64,000 nucleotides of DNA from an uncultured Gammaproteobacteria bacterium (lineage in GTDB: Bacteria > Pseudomonadota > Gammaproteobacteria > Steroidobacterales > Woeseiaceae), in the NCBI GenBank assembly GCA_937899415.1, contig CALBPI010000002.1, positions 1-64,000 on the forward strand. Direction: 5' to 3'. Made by a program: the position numbers and the translations under genes. Below, piece after piece: positions 48,645 through 55,501 of this stretch (positions within the stretch are counted from its first letter, which is position 1; every line of letters begins with the position of its first letter). The notes under the pieces are model-generated. The model was not told the origin of the DNA. It did not search any database and saw only the letters and a list, made by a program, of their open reading frames with translations.

Positions 48645-48947
48645 CTAGCCCTCTGGGGCTTCCTCGTCGCGGTTGGTGCTGCGGTAGCGGAAGCGCCGGT
48701 ATAGCGTGTTCACGCCGAAATGCAGGCACAGCGCCGTGAACAGGATCCAGTGCGGGACCACCCAGTACCACGCGTTAATGTAGAGCGTAGCAAACAACGC
48801 GGCGAAGCCGGCGAGGATGTAGAAATAGGGCAGGCACTCGTACACGAGGCGCGGCAGCCACACTTTGCGCGTGGCCGCCTGGCCGATTCGCTCGGGCAAA
48901 ACGCTCGTGTGTTCGAGGCTGTCTTCGCTCAACGTGCTGCTCTCCAA
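48645..48947 (-). CDS. Small two-helix membrane protein, unknown
   Basis: 100 residues from TTG. Acidic N-terminal segment, then two adjacent helices (CLPYFYILAGFAALFATLYI; YWVVPHWILFTALCLHFGV) and a basic/acidic tail (RRFRYRSTNRDEEAPEG). No family recognised. It lies 67 bases from the gene at 48317-48577 on the same strand, possibly one transcript. A TAATAT at 48960-48965 on this strand could be its -10. Confidence 0.6.
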   Translation of the reverse strand: MESSTLSEDSLEHTSVLPERIGQAATRKVWLPRLVYECLPYFYILAGFAALFATLYINAWYWVVPHWILFTALCLHFGVNTLYRRFRYRSTNRDEEAPEG

Positions 48948-49028
48948 AGGCTGCCAGAGATATTAGCGACTCGGAGCCAGGCGTTCCGTGAGGCGACTCA
49001 CAAAACGCGGCAGCCCGGGCGTCGGCGG

Positions 49029-50519
49029 TCAGTCGGCCGGAACGGTGCGCGATGCCGCCCACTGGCGCAGCCCGGCGATGCGCTCGGCCATGACCACGGA
49101 GAGCGGCCGCGTGCGTGCGGCTTCCTCCACCAGGTGGGTGGTCTCGACTGGCGTGTTAGCAGCGTCCGCCGCAAACAGGCTGCCCACGATGAGCTGCTCG
49201 AGTTCAGCACCCGAAAAGCCATCGGTGCCGGCGGCTACGGCGGACACGTCCACGGCGCCCGGCGGCACGTCACGGCGTTTGAGGTGGATGCCGATGATCT
49301 CGCGGCGCACGTCCTCGCTCGGCAGATCGACAAAGAAGATCTCGTCAAATCGCCCCTTGCGAACCAGTTCAGGCGGCAGGCGGTCGATGTCATTGGCCGT
49401 CGCGACCACGAACACGCCGGGTGGGCGCTCGGCCATCCAGGTCAGGAACTCGCCCAGTACGCGCTGCGAGGTGCCCGTGTTGTCCTCGCCCGGCGACAGG
49501 CCCTTCTCGAGCTCATCGATCCAGAGCACGACGGGCGCCATGGTTTCAGCGATCGACAGCGCCTCGCGCAGGTTGCGCTCGGTCTCACCCTGCCACTTGT
49601 TGAACAGTGCGCCGAACTCAAGGCGCAGCAGCGGCGTCCCGAAGGCGCCGGCCGTGGCTTTGGCGGCGAGGCTCTTGCCACAGCCCTGCACGCCGAGCAG
49701 CACCACGCCGCGCGGTGCGTCCAGGCCTGCGCGCTTGGCTTTGCCCAGGAAGGCGCTGCGGCGCTGCGAGAGCCACTGCTTGAGTGCTCGCATGCCGGCC
49801 ACGTCGCCGAAGTGCGCAGTTTCATATTCGTAACTCAGCATGCCCTCGCGATTGAGCAACCGGTACTTGGCCTGCATCACGCCACGAATGTCTTCCTGGC
49901 AGATCACGCCGTCATCGGCGATTGCGTTGTGCGCCAGGCGTCGCACGTCCACGTCACCCAGGCCCGCGAGGTTCTGAACCAGCAGGTCGAACGCGTGCGG
50001 GTCGGTCTTGACGCGCTCGCCCGAGTTACCCGAACGCCATTGTGTGGCCACTTCACGCACGATCTCCTCGCGCCGTGCGACGTCGGGTACGGCCATCTCG
50101 AAGCTCGCGCTCAGGTGCTTGAGTTCGGGCGGCAGCTTCAGCGAGGGGCTGATCATGACGAGCTTGCCGCCGCTCTCCATAAAGTCGAGGCAGATGTCCT
50201 TGAGCTGGCGGACGTGCACGGGGTCCTTGAGGTAGGGGTGGAAGTCGAGCAGCGCGTAGATTCCAGGTTTACTCACCGCGCGGATGTGGCCCAGCACATC
50301 GGCGGGTTCGGCATTGATGGCCTGCGGCGCCAGATCGATATCGACGCGCTGCAGACCGTCCGTGACCGTCCAGCGGAAGAGCGGCATGTGATCTGCCGCG
50401 CGACCGCCGATGACATAGTCGGATAGCTGGCGCAGCGCAGCGCGCTCATCGCGCGTCTCCACGAGGATCAGCGGGATGCGCGAGCGCAGCAGCAGGGCTA
50501 AGTCACGACGGTCTGGCAT
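49029..50519 (-). CDS. AAA+ ATPase, Ycf46-like
   Basis: 496 residues. The N-terminal domain (about 1-230; RIPLILVETRDERAALRQL, PGIYALLDFHPYLKDP) is the one found in Ycf46-type AAA proteins. The AAA module has Walker A GVQGCGKS (276-283), Walker B VVLWIDELEKG (D336, E337), sensor 1 FVVATANDIDRLPPEL and a small lid domain with DGFSGAELEQLI. Ycf46 members are uncharacterised or linked to photosynthesis and CO2 regulation in cyanobacteria; here the role is unknown. A CACAAT on this strand 7 bases before the ATG, with no ribosome binding site, suggests another leaderless start. Confidence 0.85.
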   Translation of the reverse strand: MPDRRDLALLLRSRIPLILVETRDERAALRQLSDYVIGGRAADHMPLFRWTVTDGLQRVDIDLAPQAINAEPADVLGHIRAVSKPGIYALLDFHPYLKDPVHVRQLKDICLDFMESGGKLVMISPSLKLPPELKHLSASFEMAVPDVARREEIVREVATQWRSGNSGERVKTDPHAFDLLVQNLAGLGDVDVRRLAHNAIADDGVICQEDIRGVMQAKYRLLNREGMLSYEYETAHFGDVAGMRALKQWLSQRRSAFLGKAKRAGLDAPRGVVLLGVQGCGKSLAAKATAGAFGTPLLRLEFGALFNKWQGETERNLREALSIAETMAPVVLWIDELEKGLSPGEDNTGTSQRVLGEFLTWMAERPPGVFVVATANDIDRLPPELVRKGRFDEIFFVDLPSEDVRREIIGIHLKRRDVPPGAVDVSAVAAGTDGFSGAELEQLIVGSLFAADAANTPVETTHLVEEAARTRPLSVVMAERIAGLRQWAASRTVPAD

Positions 50520-50595
50520 GGGCTGCGATTGTGCCCGTCAGCACGGGCATTGCCAGCCTTCGGCCGGCAATTTGTGACGCCGGGCACAAGCCGTC

Positions 50596-51855
50596 TCAGC
50601 CGTAGCCGGGCAGGTTCGCATCAGCAAGGGCGTCGGCATCCCGGCCCAGCAACGTCCGTACGGCCCCACGCAGTGCGTCGAGCGTCAGCGGGCCATCGCC
50701 CGCGGCCAGCGTTCGCACGGCGTCGTCGAGCGAATAGGTGCCGCCCGAGCGGCGCCGGATCTCGGCGTCCAGGGCGCTCAGCACGGTCGCGGCGCGCGCG
50801 GTCACGGGGCCCGAAGACGCATCAGTTCGCAAGGAAGTGACGTCTTGGCCCCATTCACGCAAGTGCCGCAGCGTGTTGCGATGCCGCCGCCGGGTCACGC
50901 TACCGGCGCGGTAGAGCAGCGCCAGGCTGTAGTACTCGGCGATGCCCTCGACGATCCAGTCTGCCTCGGGGCCTGCGCTTCGACCGAGGCCGACGTGGAT
51001 CAGCTCATGCAGCAGCGTGCTGGTGCCGTTGCCGCTCACAAGCGGCCGGTCGCTGTGCAGGAACAGCGAATTAGGAGCCGACAGCCCGCCGCGGAAGAAC
51101 GGATCATCGGCCATGGCCACCAGCAGCCGTTCGGGGAACCCGGGCATGAGGTCACGTACGTGGCTCAGGTGCCAGTTGAGAAAGGTCATGACATCGAGGC
51201 GGCGGGCCGCCTGGTCGCGGGGCGCGGCAATGGCCACGGTGGTGTTGGCGATGCGGTCGTAGCGCACGCCAATGTCGCCGGCAACGATCCAGCCGTCGGG
51301 ATGATCCAGCCGGCGGGCGCTGTCTTCGACGGGGAAGCCTCCGGCGATGCGCGGATAGGGGGTCACGATGCTCCAGCCGTCAGGCAGCTCGAACACCAGG
51401 CGCGCGTCGGATTCGGCGCCGGGTCGCGTGGCGCTGGCGACAGGTGGCACGAGGTCCTCGATGCGCAACAGCATCCAGGTGTCGGTTTTCATGGCGTCAA
51501 CGCTGCCGTTGGTGCGTCGGCGGTCCAGCGAGGCGGTCCATGACAGTCGTCCGCCATCCGCATCAACGGTCCAGACCCAGTCATCGCCCTCGCGTGTCAG
51601 GTTGCCGCTGTCTTCGTGGAAGTCCGTGAATTCGGGGCCTGGGTCGGGTATTCGCAGCCGTCGCAGCGTGCGCGTTTGCTGCGTGACCTCGAGCGAGACC
51701 TGGGCCATTGTGCCGGCGCCCACCTGGACTCGGTACTCGATCGCGTAGTGGGGTGGCCCCTCGGCATCGTCTTGCGCGGCGCCGGAACTCGGCCATAGCG
51801 CGGGCAGGAGCAGTGCCAGGAGTTGTGATGCGGTGCGTTGGAGGGAGGCGCTCAT
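50596..51855 (-). CDS. Secreted M61-like zinc metallopeptidase
   Basis: 419 residues with a signal peptide (LLALLLPALWPSSGAAQ). An N-terminal beta domain (about 35-210) precedes the protease core: H283, E284 and H287 in TLLHELIHVGLG and the likely third ligand E303 in ADWIVEGIAEYYS. This pattern (HExxH then EGxxEYY) resembles M61 glycyl aminopeptidases and other gluzincins. No PDZ domain is seen. Start chosen at ATG 51855, 6 bases after TATGAT; the longer frame upstream overlaps the divergent gene. Confidence 0.8.
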   Translation of the reverse strand: MSASLQRTASQLLALLLPALWPSSGAAQDDAEGPPHYAIEYRVQVGAGTMAQVSLEVTQQTRTLRRLRIPDPGPEFTDFHEDSGNLTREGDDWVWTVDADGGRLSWTASLDRRRTNGSVDAMKTDTWMLLRIEDLVPPVASATRPGAESDARLVFELPDGWSIVTPYPRIAGGFPVEDSARRLDHPDGWIVAGDIGVRYDRIANTTVAIAAPRDQAARRLDVMTFLNWHLSHVRDLMPGFPERLLVAMADDPFFRGGLSAPNSLFLHSDRPLVSGNGTSTLLHELIHVGLGRSAGPEADWIVEGIAEYYSLALLYRAGSVTRRRHRNTLRHLREWGQDVTSLRTDASSGPVTARAATVLSALDAEIRRRSGGTYSLDDAVRTLAAGDGPLTLDALRGAVRTLLGRDADALADANLPGYG

Positions 51856-51861
51856 TGCGCG

Positions 51862-51867
51862 ATCATA
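51862..51867 (-). promoter_or_regulatory. -10-like element, leaderless spacing
   Basis: TATGAT on the minus strand, then CGCGCA, then the ATG of the M61-like gene. It lies in the 18 bases between two divergent start codons. Confidence 0.4.
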
Positions 51868-51873
51868 GGGCAG

Positions 51874-52419
51874 ATGAGGCCCAAACTCCCGACAAGTCGG
51901 CGTGGCCTGAAGGTCGCGCTTACCGTCACGCTCTGCGTCGCGGCGGCGGCCTGTTCCTGGCAGGACCCGCCACCCGGCGACGCCCGGGAGGTTGTGGCCG
52001 CCAGGGCCGAGCCGGGCGCAGCACGGCCCGAACCCACGAATCGGGCGCCGGGTCGCCACACGGACGCCGCGGCAATGGCACTGGCGCAGGTCGGAGAGCC
52101 TTACCGCTACGGGGGCGCCGCACCGGGCGGCTTCGACTGCAGCGGGCTTGTGCAGTACGCCTACGCCCTGACCGGAGTGTCGCTGCCCCGCACCACGCAG
52201 GCGCAGTGGCGCCAGCTGCCACGAGTGGCCGTCAACGATCGACGCGTTGGCGACCTGCTGTTTTTCCGCATTGACGGCCGCCTGTCGCACGTGGGCATGT
52301 ACCTGGGCGGTGGGCAGTTTGTGCACGCGCCCCGGACGGGCACGCGTGTGCGGGTCGAACGCCTCGACGCGCCGTTCTACGCCAATCGCCTGGCCGGTGT
52401 GGTCCGCCCGTCGCCCTGA
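51874..52419 (+). CDS. NlpC/P60 family lipoprotein (cell-wall endopeptidase)
   Basis: 181 residues. Lipoprotein signal ending in AAAAC (C27), an Ala/Pro-rich linker, and an NlpC/P60 domain with C89 (GGFDCSGLVQY), H139 (LSHVGMYLGGG) and H151 (FVHAP). It would cut D-gamma-glutamyl-diaminopimelate or related peptide bonds in peptidoglycan, as E. coli MepS does. Only 18 bases separate its start codon from the divergent M61-like start, so its promoter must lie inside that gene. Confidence 0.9.
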   Translation: MRPKLPTSRRGLKVALTVTLCVAAAACSWQDPPPGDAREVVAARAEPGAARPEPTNRAPGRHTDAAAMALAQVGEPYRYGGAAPGGFDCSGLVQYAYALTGVSLPRTTQAQWRQLPRVAVNDRRVGDLLFFRIDGRLSHVGMYLGGGQFVHAPRTGTRVRVERLDAPFYANRLAGVVRPSP

Positions 52420-52435
52420 CGCTACCCGATCTTGT

Positions 52436-52465
52436 TTGAGCGCGCTTTGCTGTCGCTGTTAAGCT
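52436..52465 (+). promoter_or_regulatory. Likely dodecin promoter
   Basis: TTGAGC (52436-52441) and TAAGCT (52460-52465) with an 18-base spacer. Initiation near 52472 leaves a leader containing GGGGAG. Confidence 0.45.
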
Positions 52466-52510
52466 GCCCGCGGGACAACAAGAGCCGGTCATACCGGTGG
52501 GGAGCACACA

Positions 52511-52711
52511 GTGAGCGTAGCCCGCGTTACCGAAATTATTGCATCGTCTTCGAAGAGCTTCGAGGACGCCGTCAAGCAAGGCATCAAGCGTGCCAACGAG
52601 ACCCTCGACAACATCGAGGGCGCCTGGGTCAAAGACCAGAAGGTCGTCTGCGACGACGGCAAGATCGTTGAGTTCCGCGTGGTGCTCAAGGTCACGTTTA
52701 TTCTCAAGTAA
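52511..52711 (+). CDS. Dodecin flavin-binding protein
   Basis: 66-residue dodecameric flavin-storage protein. The sequence fits the family throughout: SSSKSFEDAVKQGIKRANET, the flavin-stacking W39 in EGAWVKDQKV, and DGKIVEFRVVLKVTFIL. GTG start with GGGGAG 7 bases upstream. Followed 25 bases later by the BON-LysM gene. Confidence 0.95.
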   Translation: MSVARVTEIIASSSKSFEDAVKQGIKRANETLDNIEGAWVKDQKVVCDDGKIVEFRVVLKVTFILK

Positions 52712-52736
52712 GCGACCCTGGGGGAGGGGAAGCACC

Positions 52737-53228
52737 ATGGATCTATTTGGATTTGCAAAGGACGTCGGTCGGCGCCTGTTTAACACCGAAGACGATGCGG
52801 TCGACAAGATTCGCGAGCTCATCGAAGAGAACAACCCGGGCGTAACGAACCTCGGGGTTGAGTACAACCAGGGCATCGTCAGCCTGTCGGGTGAGTGTGC
52901 GTCTTCGGCTGCCATGCAGCAGTGCGCGCTGCTGGCCGGCAACGTGCAGGGTGTGGCAGACGTCTACGTCAACCGCATGACCGTCAAAGCACCTGCAACG
53001 CCGGTTCAATCGCCGACAGCGCCGCCTGCGGCAGCCACGCCCGCGGCGCAAGCCGAGCCCGCAGAGCAGACCTACGTCATCAAGAGTGGTGACACGCTGG
53101 GCAAGATCGCTAAGGAATTCTATGGTAAAGCAAGCGCTTACATGAAGATCTTCGAAGCGAATCGAGGAATTATCGAAAACCCCGACCGCATCTACCCGGA
53201 GCAGACCATCCGCATTCCGCGAGACTAA
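52737..53228 (+). CDS. BON-LysM protein (Kbp/YgaU-like)
   Basis: 163 residues: a BON domain (about 20-88; DDAVDKIRELIEENN, GVEYNQGIVSLSGECAS), an Ala/Pro linker, and a C-terminal LysM domain (about 112-160; YVIKSGDTLGKIAKEFYG, ANRGIIENPDRIYPEQTIRI). E. coli Kbp has this order and binds potassium in the cytoplasm. No signal peptide. The ATG follows GGGGAGGGG. A terminator follows the stop codon. Confidence 0.9.
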   Translation: MDLFGFAKDVGRRLFNTEDDAVDKIRELIEENNPGVTNLGVEYNQGIVSLSGECASSAAMQQCALLAGNVQGVADVYVNRMTVKAPATPVQSPTAPPAAATPAAQAEPAEQTYVIKSGDTLGKIAKEFYGKASAYMKIFEANRGIIENPDRIYPEQTIRIPRD

Positions 53229-53249
53229 TCGGGTCCTGCAGACAGACCG

Positions 53250-53289
53250 CGGCCGCGCTGGCGTTCAGGCTGGCGCGGCCGTTTTCTTT
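53250..53289 (+). terminator. Rho-independent terminator after the BON-LysM gene
   Basis: CGGCCGCGC (53250-53258) and GCGCGGCCG (53273-53281) form a 9-bp stem with a 14-base loop, followed by TTTTCTTT. It overlaps the last codons of the convergent DUF2878 gene. Confidence 0.8.
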
Positions 53290-53792
53290 GGCAGCAGGCG
53301 ATTGCTCAGTGTGACCAACGCAAAGATGGCGGGCATCCAGGTCGCGGCGGCAACGCCCATGGCGAACCAGAGTCCGCGCGGGAATTCGACGGCGCCAAGC
53401 TTGTAACCCGCATAATAGGACAGCGGCGCGGAGACGCCGGCCATGAGGCTGCCCATGAGCCGGCGATCGCGCATCCACCCCATGGACTCCGTCAGCGTCA
53501 GCGCGAAGACCACCCAGAGCCCCAGAATCCACCAGGGCGCCAGTGGTCCGGCCGGAAGCTCGTAGGCGACCACGCCGCTGAGCGCGTAACCACCGTCCAC
53601 GACAATGCCGCCAACGACGGCCAGGGCGACCAGCAGTGCGAGTCCACTCGGGTTTTCGCTGCGACGAAGCTCCCAGCCGAGGAACAGGGCGGTGAGCAGC
53701 ACACCGGGAATCAACAGCCCATTGGCCGCGCCCGCAACGAGCGCCACCCAGGACGCCTGGAACAAGGCGAAATTGGCGATGAGATAAGGCAT
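53265..53792 (-). CDS. DUF2878 family membrane protein
   Basis: 175 residues with about six hydrophobic segments. Family landmarks: ANFALFQASWVALVAGA, PWWILGLWVVFALTLTESMG and PLSYYAGYKLGAVEFP. Function unknown. The ATG follows GGAG by 7 bases. Its 3' end contains the terminator of the convergent BON-LysM gene. Confidence 0.85.
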   Translation of the reverse strand: MPYLIANFALFQASWVALVAGAANGLLIPGVLLTALFLGWELRRSENPSGLALLVALAVVGGIVVDGGYALSGVVAYELPAGPLAPWWILGLWVVFALTLTESMGWMRDRRLMGSLMAGVSAPLSYYAGYKLGAVEFPRGLWFAMGVAAATWMPAIFALVTLSNRLLPKKTAAPA

Positions 53793-53859
53793 GTCAAAGC
53801 TCCGGCAGCGTTGCCGAAGCTTTCGCCCGGGTCAGGGCCGCGGATGCAGGGCCTTGGCG

Positions 53860-54528
53860 TCAGGCGCCGGACGCGATAAAGGTCTGCAGCTGCTGCGACA
53901 GGTCCTTGCAGGCGGTGGACTGCGTTCGTGCGATCAGCGGGATCGGCACAATGATCGCGGGCAGGTAGGAAGTGCCGTTGACGCGCGTCTCCACGTTGCC
54001 GGCCTCACGGGTGCCCTCGAGGTCCCAAACCACGGCGTCGTAGTCCGAGTCCGACTCCCACCAGGCGAAGCCGAAGCAGCCCGCGCCACCCGGTCCTGCG
54101 GCACAGGATACGGACCCGCCACCGTTGGGGGTGTCGGTATTGCCATCGAGCCACACAACGTAACGCACGCCGGTTTCCCGCATGCGGTCGGCAATCATGG
54201 GGTTGTTGAGCAGCTTGGGCAGCGCGCTGATGTCGTTGGGCACCGTGCGTGGCTCAAACCAGGGGTACATGGCGTCAACGAATTGCGCCTTGGGCATGAT
54301 GTTGATGGCATTGCGGCCCGAGCGCAGCTGGCTGGCGACACAGTCTGTGAAGTCCTTCTCGGTCGCGTTACCCGTGTGGTAGCTGCGCGCCATGACCACG
54401 ACGGACTCGCCGTCGTACTCGTCCATGGACACGGTATTCAGCATTTCGGTGCGGCTGGTCGAGCAGGCGCTTAGCGCAACGGCGGCTGCAAACAGCAGCC
54501 CTCTGCTCAGAATCTGGGTCGCGTTCAC
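53860..54528 (-). CDS. Lipoprotein of unknown function
   Basis: 222 residues. Lipoprotein signal with lipobox LSAC (C22). The mature part has VVVMARSYHTGNATEKDFTDC, split here as VVVMARSYHTGN and ATEKDFTDC, and AQFVDAMYPWFEPRTVP, a Gly-rich segment (GNTDTPNGGGSVSC) and several cysteines. No family recognised. It overlaps the upstream lipoprotein gene by 4 bases, so the two are translationally coupled. Confidence 0.75.
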   Translation of the reverse strand: MNATQILSRGLLFAAAVALSACSTSRTEMLNTVSMDEYDGESVVVMARSYHTGNATEKDFTDCVASQLRSGRNAINIMPKAQFVDAMYPWFEPRTVPNDISALPKLLNNPMIADRMRETGVRYVVWLDGNTDTPNGGGSVSCAAGPGGAGCFGFAWWESDSDYDAVVWDLEGTREAGNVETRVNGTSYLPAIIVPIPLIARTQSTACKDLSQQLQTFIASGA

Positions 54529-55253
54529 AGGAATTTCTCCGAGTTGTCGGTGGGTGTCGGCGCCTGTTCGGGCGTAGTGGCTGGCTTGGGCGGGGTCTCC
54601 GCACCCGCCGGGGCGGGTGGTTGCTGGGCTTCAGCGAGCCCGGCGAGCTGGTGCTTCGCCAGCGCGGCTTCGCGCTCAAAGCCGAGCAGCATCAATACGG
54701 CGGCGTCACGAATGGCCAGGCTCGCCGCTGATCGCAGTGCGGACTCAGTGCCGCCCATGAGCGATTCACGCGCCGCCTTGCCGTAGGCTGACAACGGATA
54801 CTCCGCCTGGAGGGTGCCCTCGCTGTCATAAACGCGGATCTGGTAGCGAATCCAGACCGCATAGTCTTTGGTGACCGTCTGCGCGGGGATGGCGAACTCG
54901 AGCGCCACGAGGGACGGTTCAATGAGCAGGTCGATGCCTTCGGGGACGAGCGCTTCGGGCGTCACGGGCACCACCTCTGCGAACATGTCCTCGAGGGTAC
55001 CGGTGAACATCAGCGCTGACGCGCGACCGAGATCGATGGTGTAAGTGCCGCCCGTGGGAAGCGTTTCTTCGTAGACGAAGGCCTCCACGTCCTTGCCAAA
55101 GCGCACGGCGGCGGTCAGCGGATACGGCTCGACGAGCGCCTCGGGCAACTGCATGTTGTCGAGTTTTACCGTCGTGCCGCAGCCTGCCAGCAGCCCCACC
55201 GAGGCTGTCGCAAGCACCGCCCTGAGACGGGTGAGACGCAGCGATCCTGCCAT
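54525..55253 (-). CDS. Lipoprotein of unknown function with Pro-rich tail
   Basis: 242 residues from ATG 55253. Lipobox LAGC (near residue 26). Mature domain: GTTVKLDNMQLPEALVEPYP, GKDVEAFVYEE and IRYQIRVYDSEGTLQAEYPL, then a helical segment (ALRSAASLAIRDAAVLMLLG), and a C-terminal Pro/Ala/Glu linker ending DNSEKFL. A start at 55307 is possible but would bury the signal peptide. No family recognised; it probably works with the coupled lipoprotein downstream. Confidence 0.75.
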   Translation of the reverse strand: MAGSLRLTRLRAVLATASVGLLAGCGTTVKLDNMQLPEALVEPYPLTAAVRFGKDVEAFVYEETLPTGGTYTIDLGRASALMFTGTLEDMFAEVVPVTPEALVPEGIDLLIEPSLVALEFAIPAQTVTKDYAVWIRYQIRVYDSEGTLQAEYPLSAYGKAARESLMGGTESALRSAASLAIRDAAVLMLLGFEREAALAKHQLAGLAEAQQPPAPAGAETPPKPATTPEQAPTPTDNSEKFL

Positions 55254-55501
55254 TTGCGCTCCACGATTACCGGTTTTGACCAGGTCCGCCCGGTCGTACC
55301 AACTCATTCGAATCTACCGTGGCGCCGGGCAACCGGCAAGCCGGCCCGTGGGCGCCACATCATGTTTCGGGGCCTCGGTGACCTGCACGGCAAAGCGGCG
55401 CCAGCACTGGGCTTGTCCTGTCTAAAGTTCGCTGTCCGCCGGTCGCTAGATTCATATCTGCCGTGTGACGAGGCCTCAGCACTGCAGGGGGAGACCGGGA
55501 T

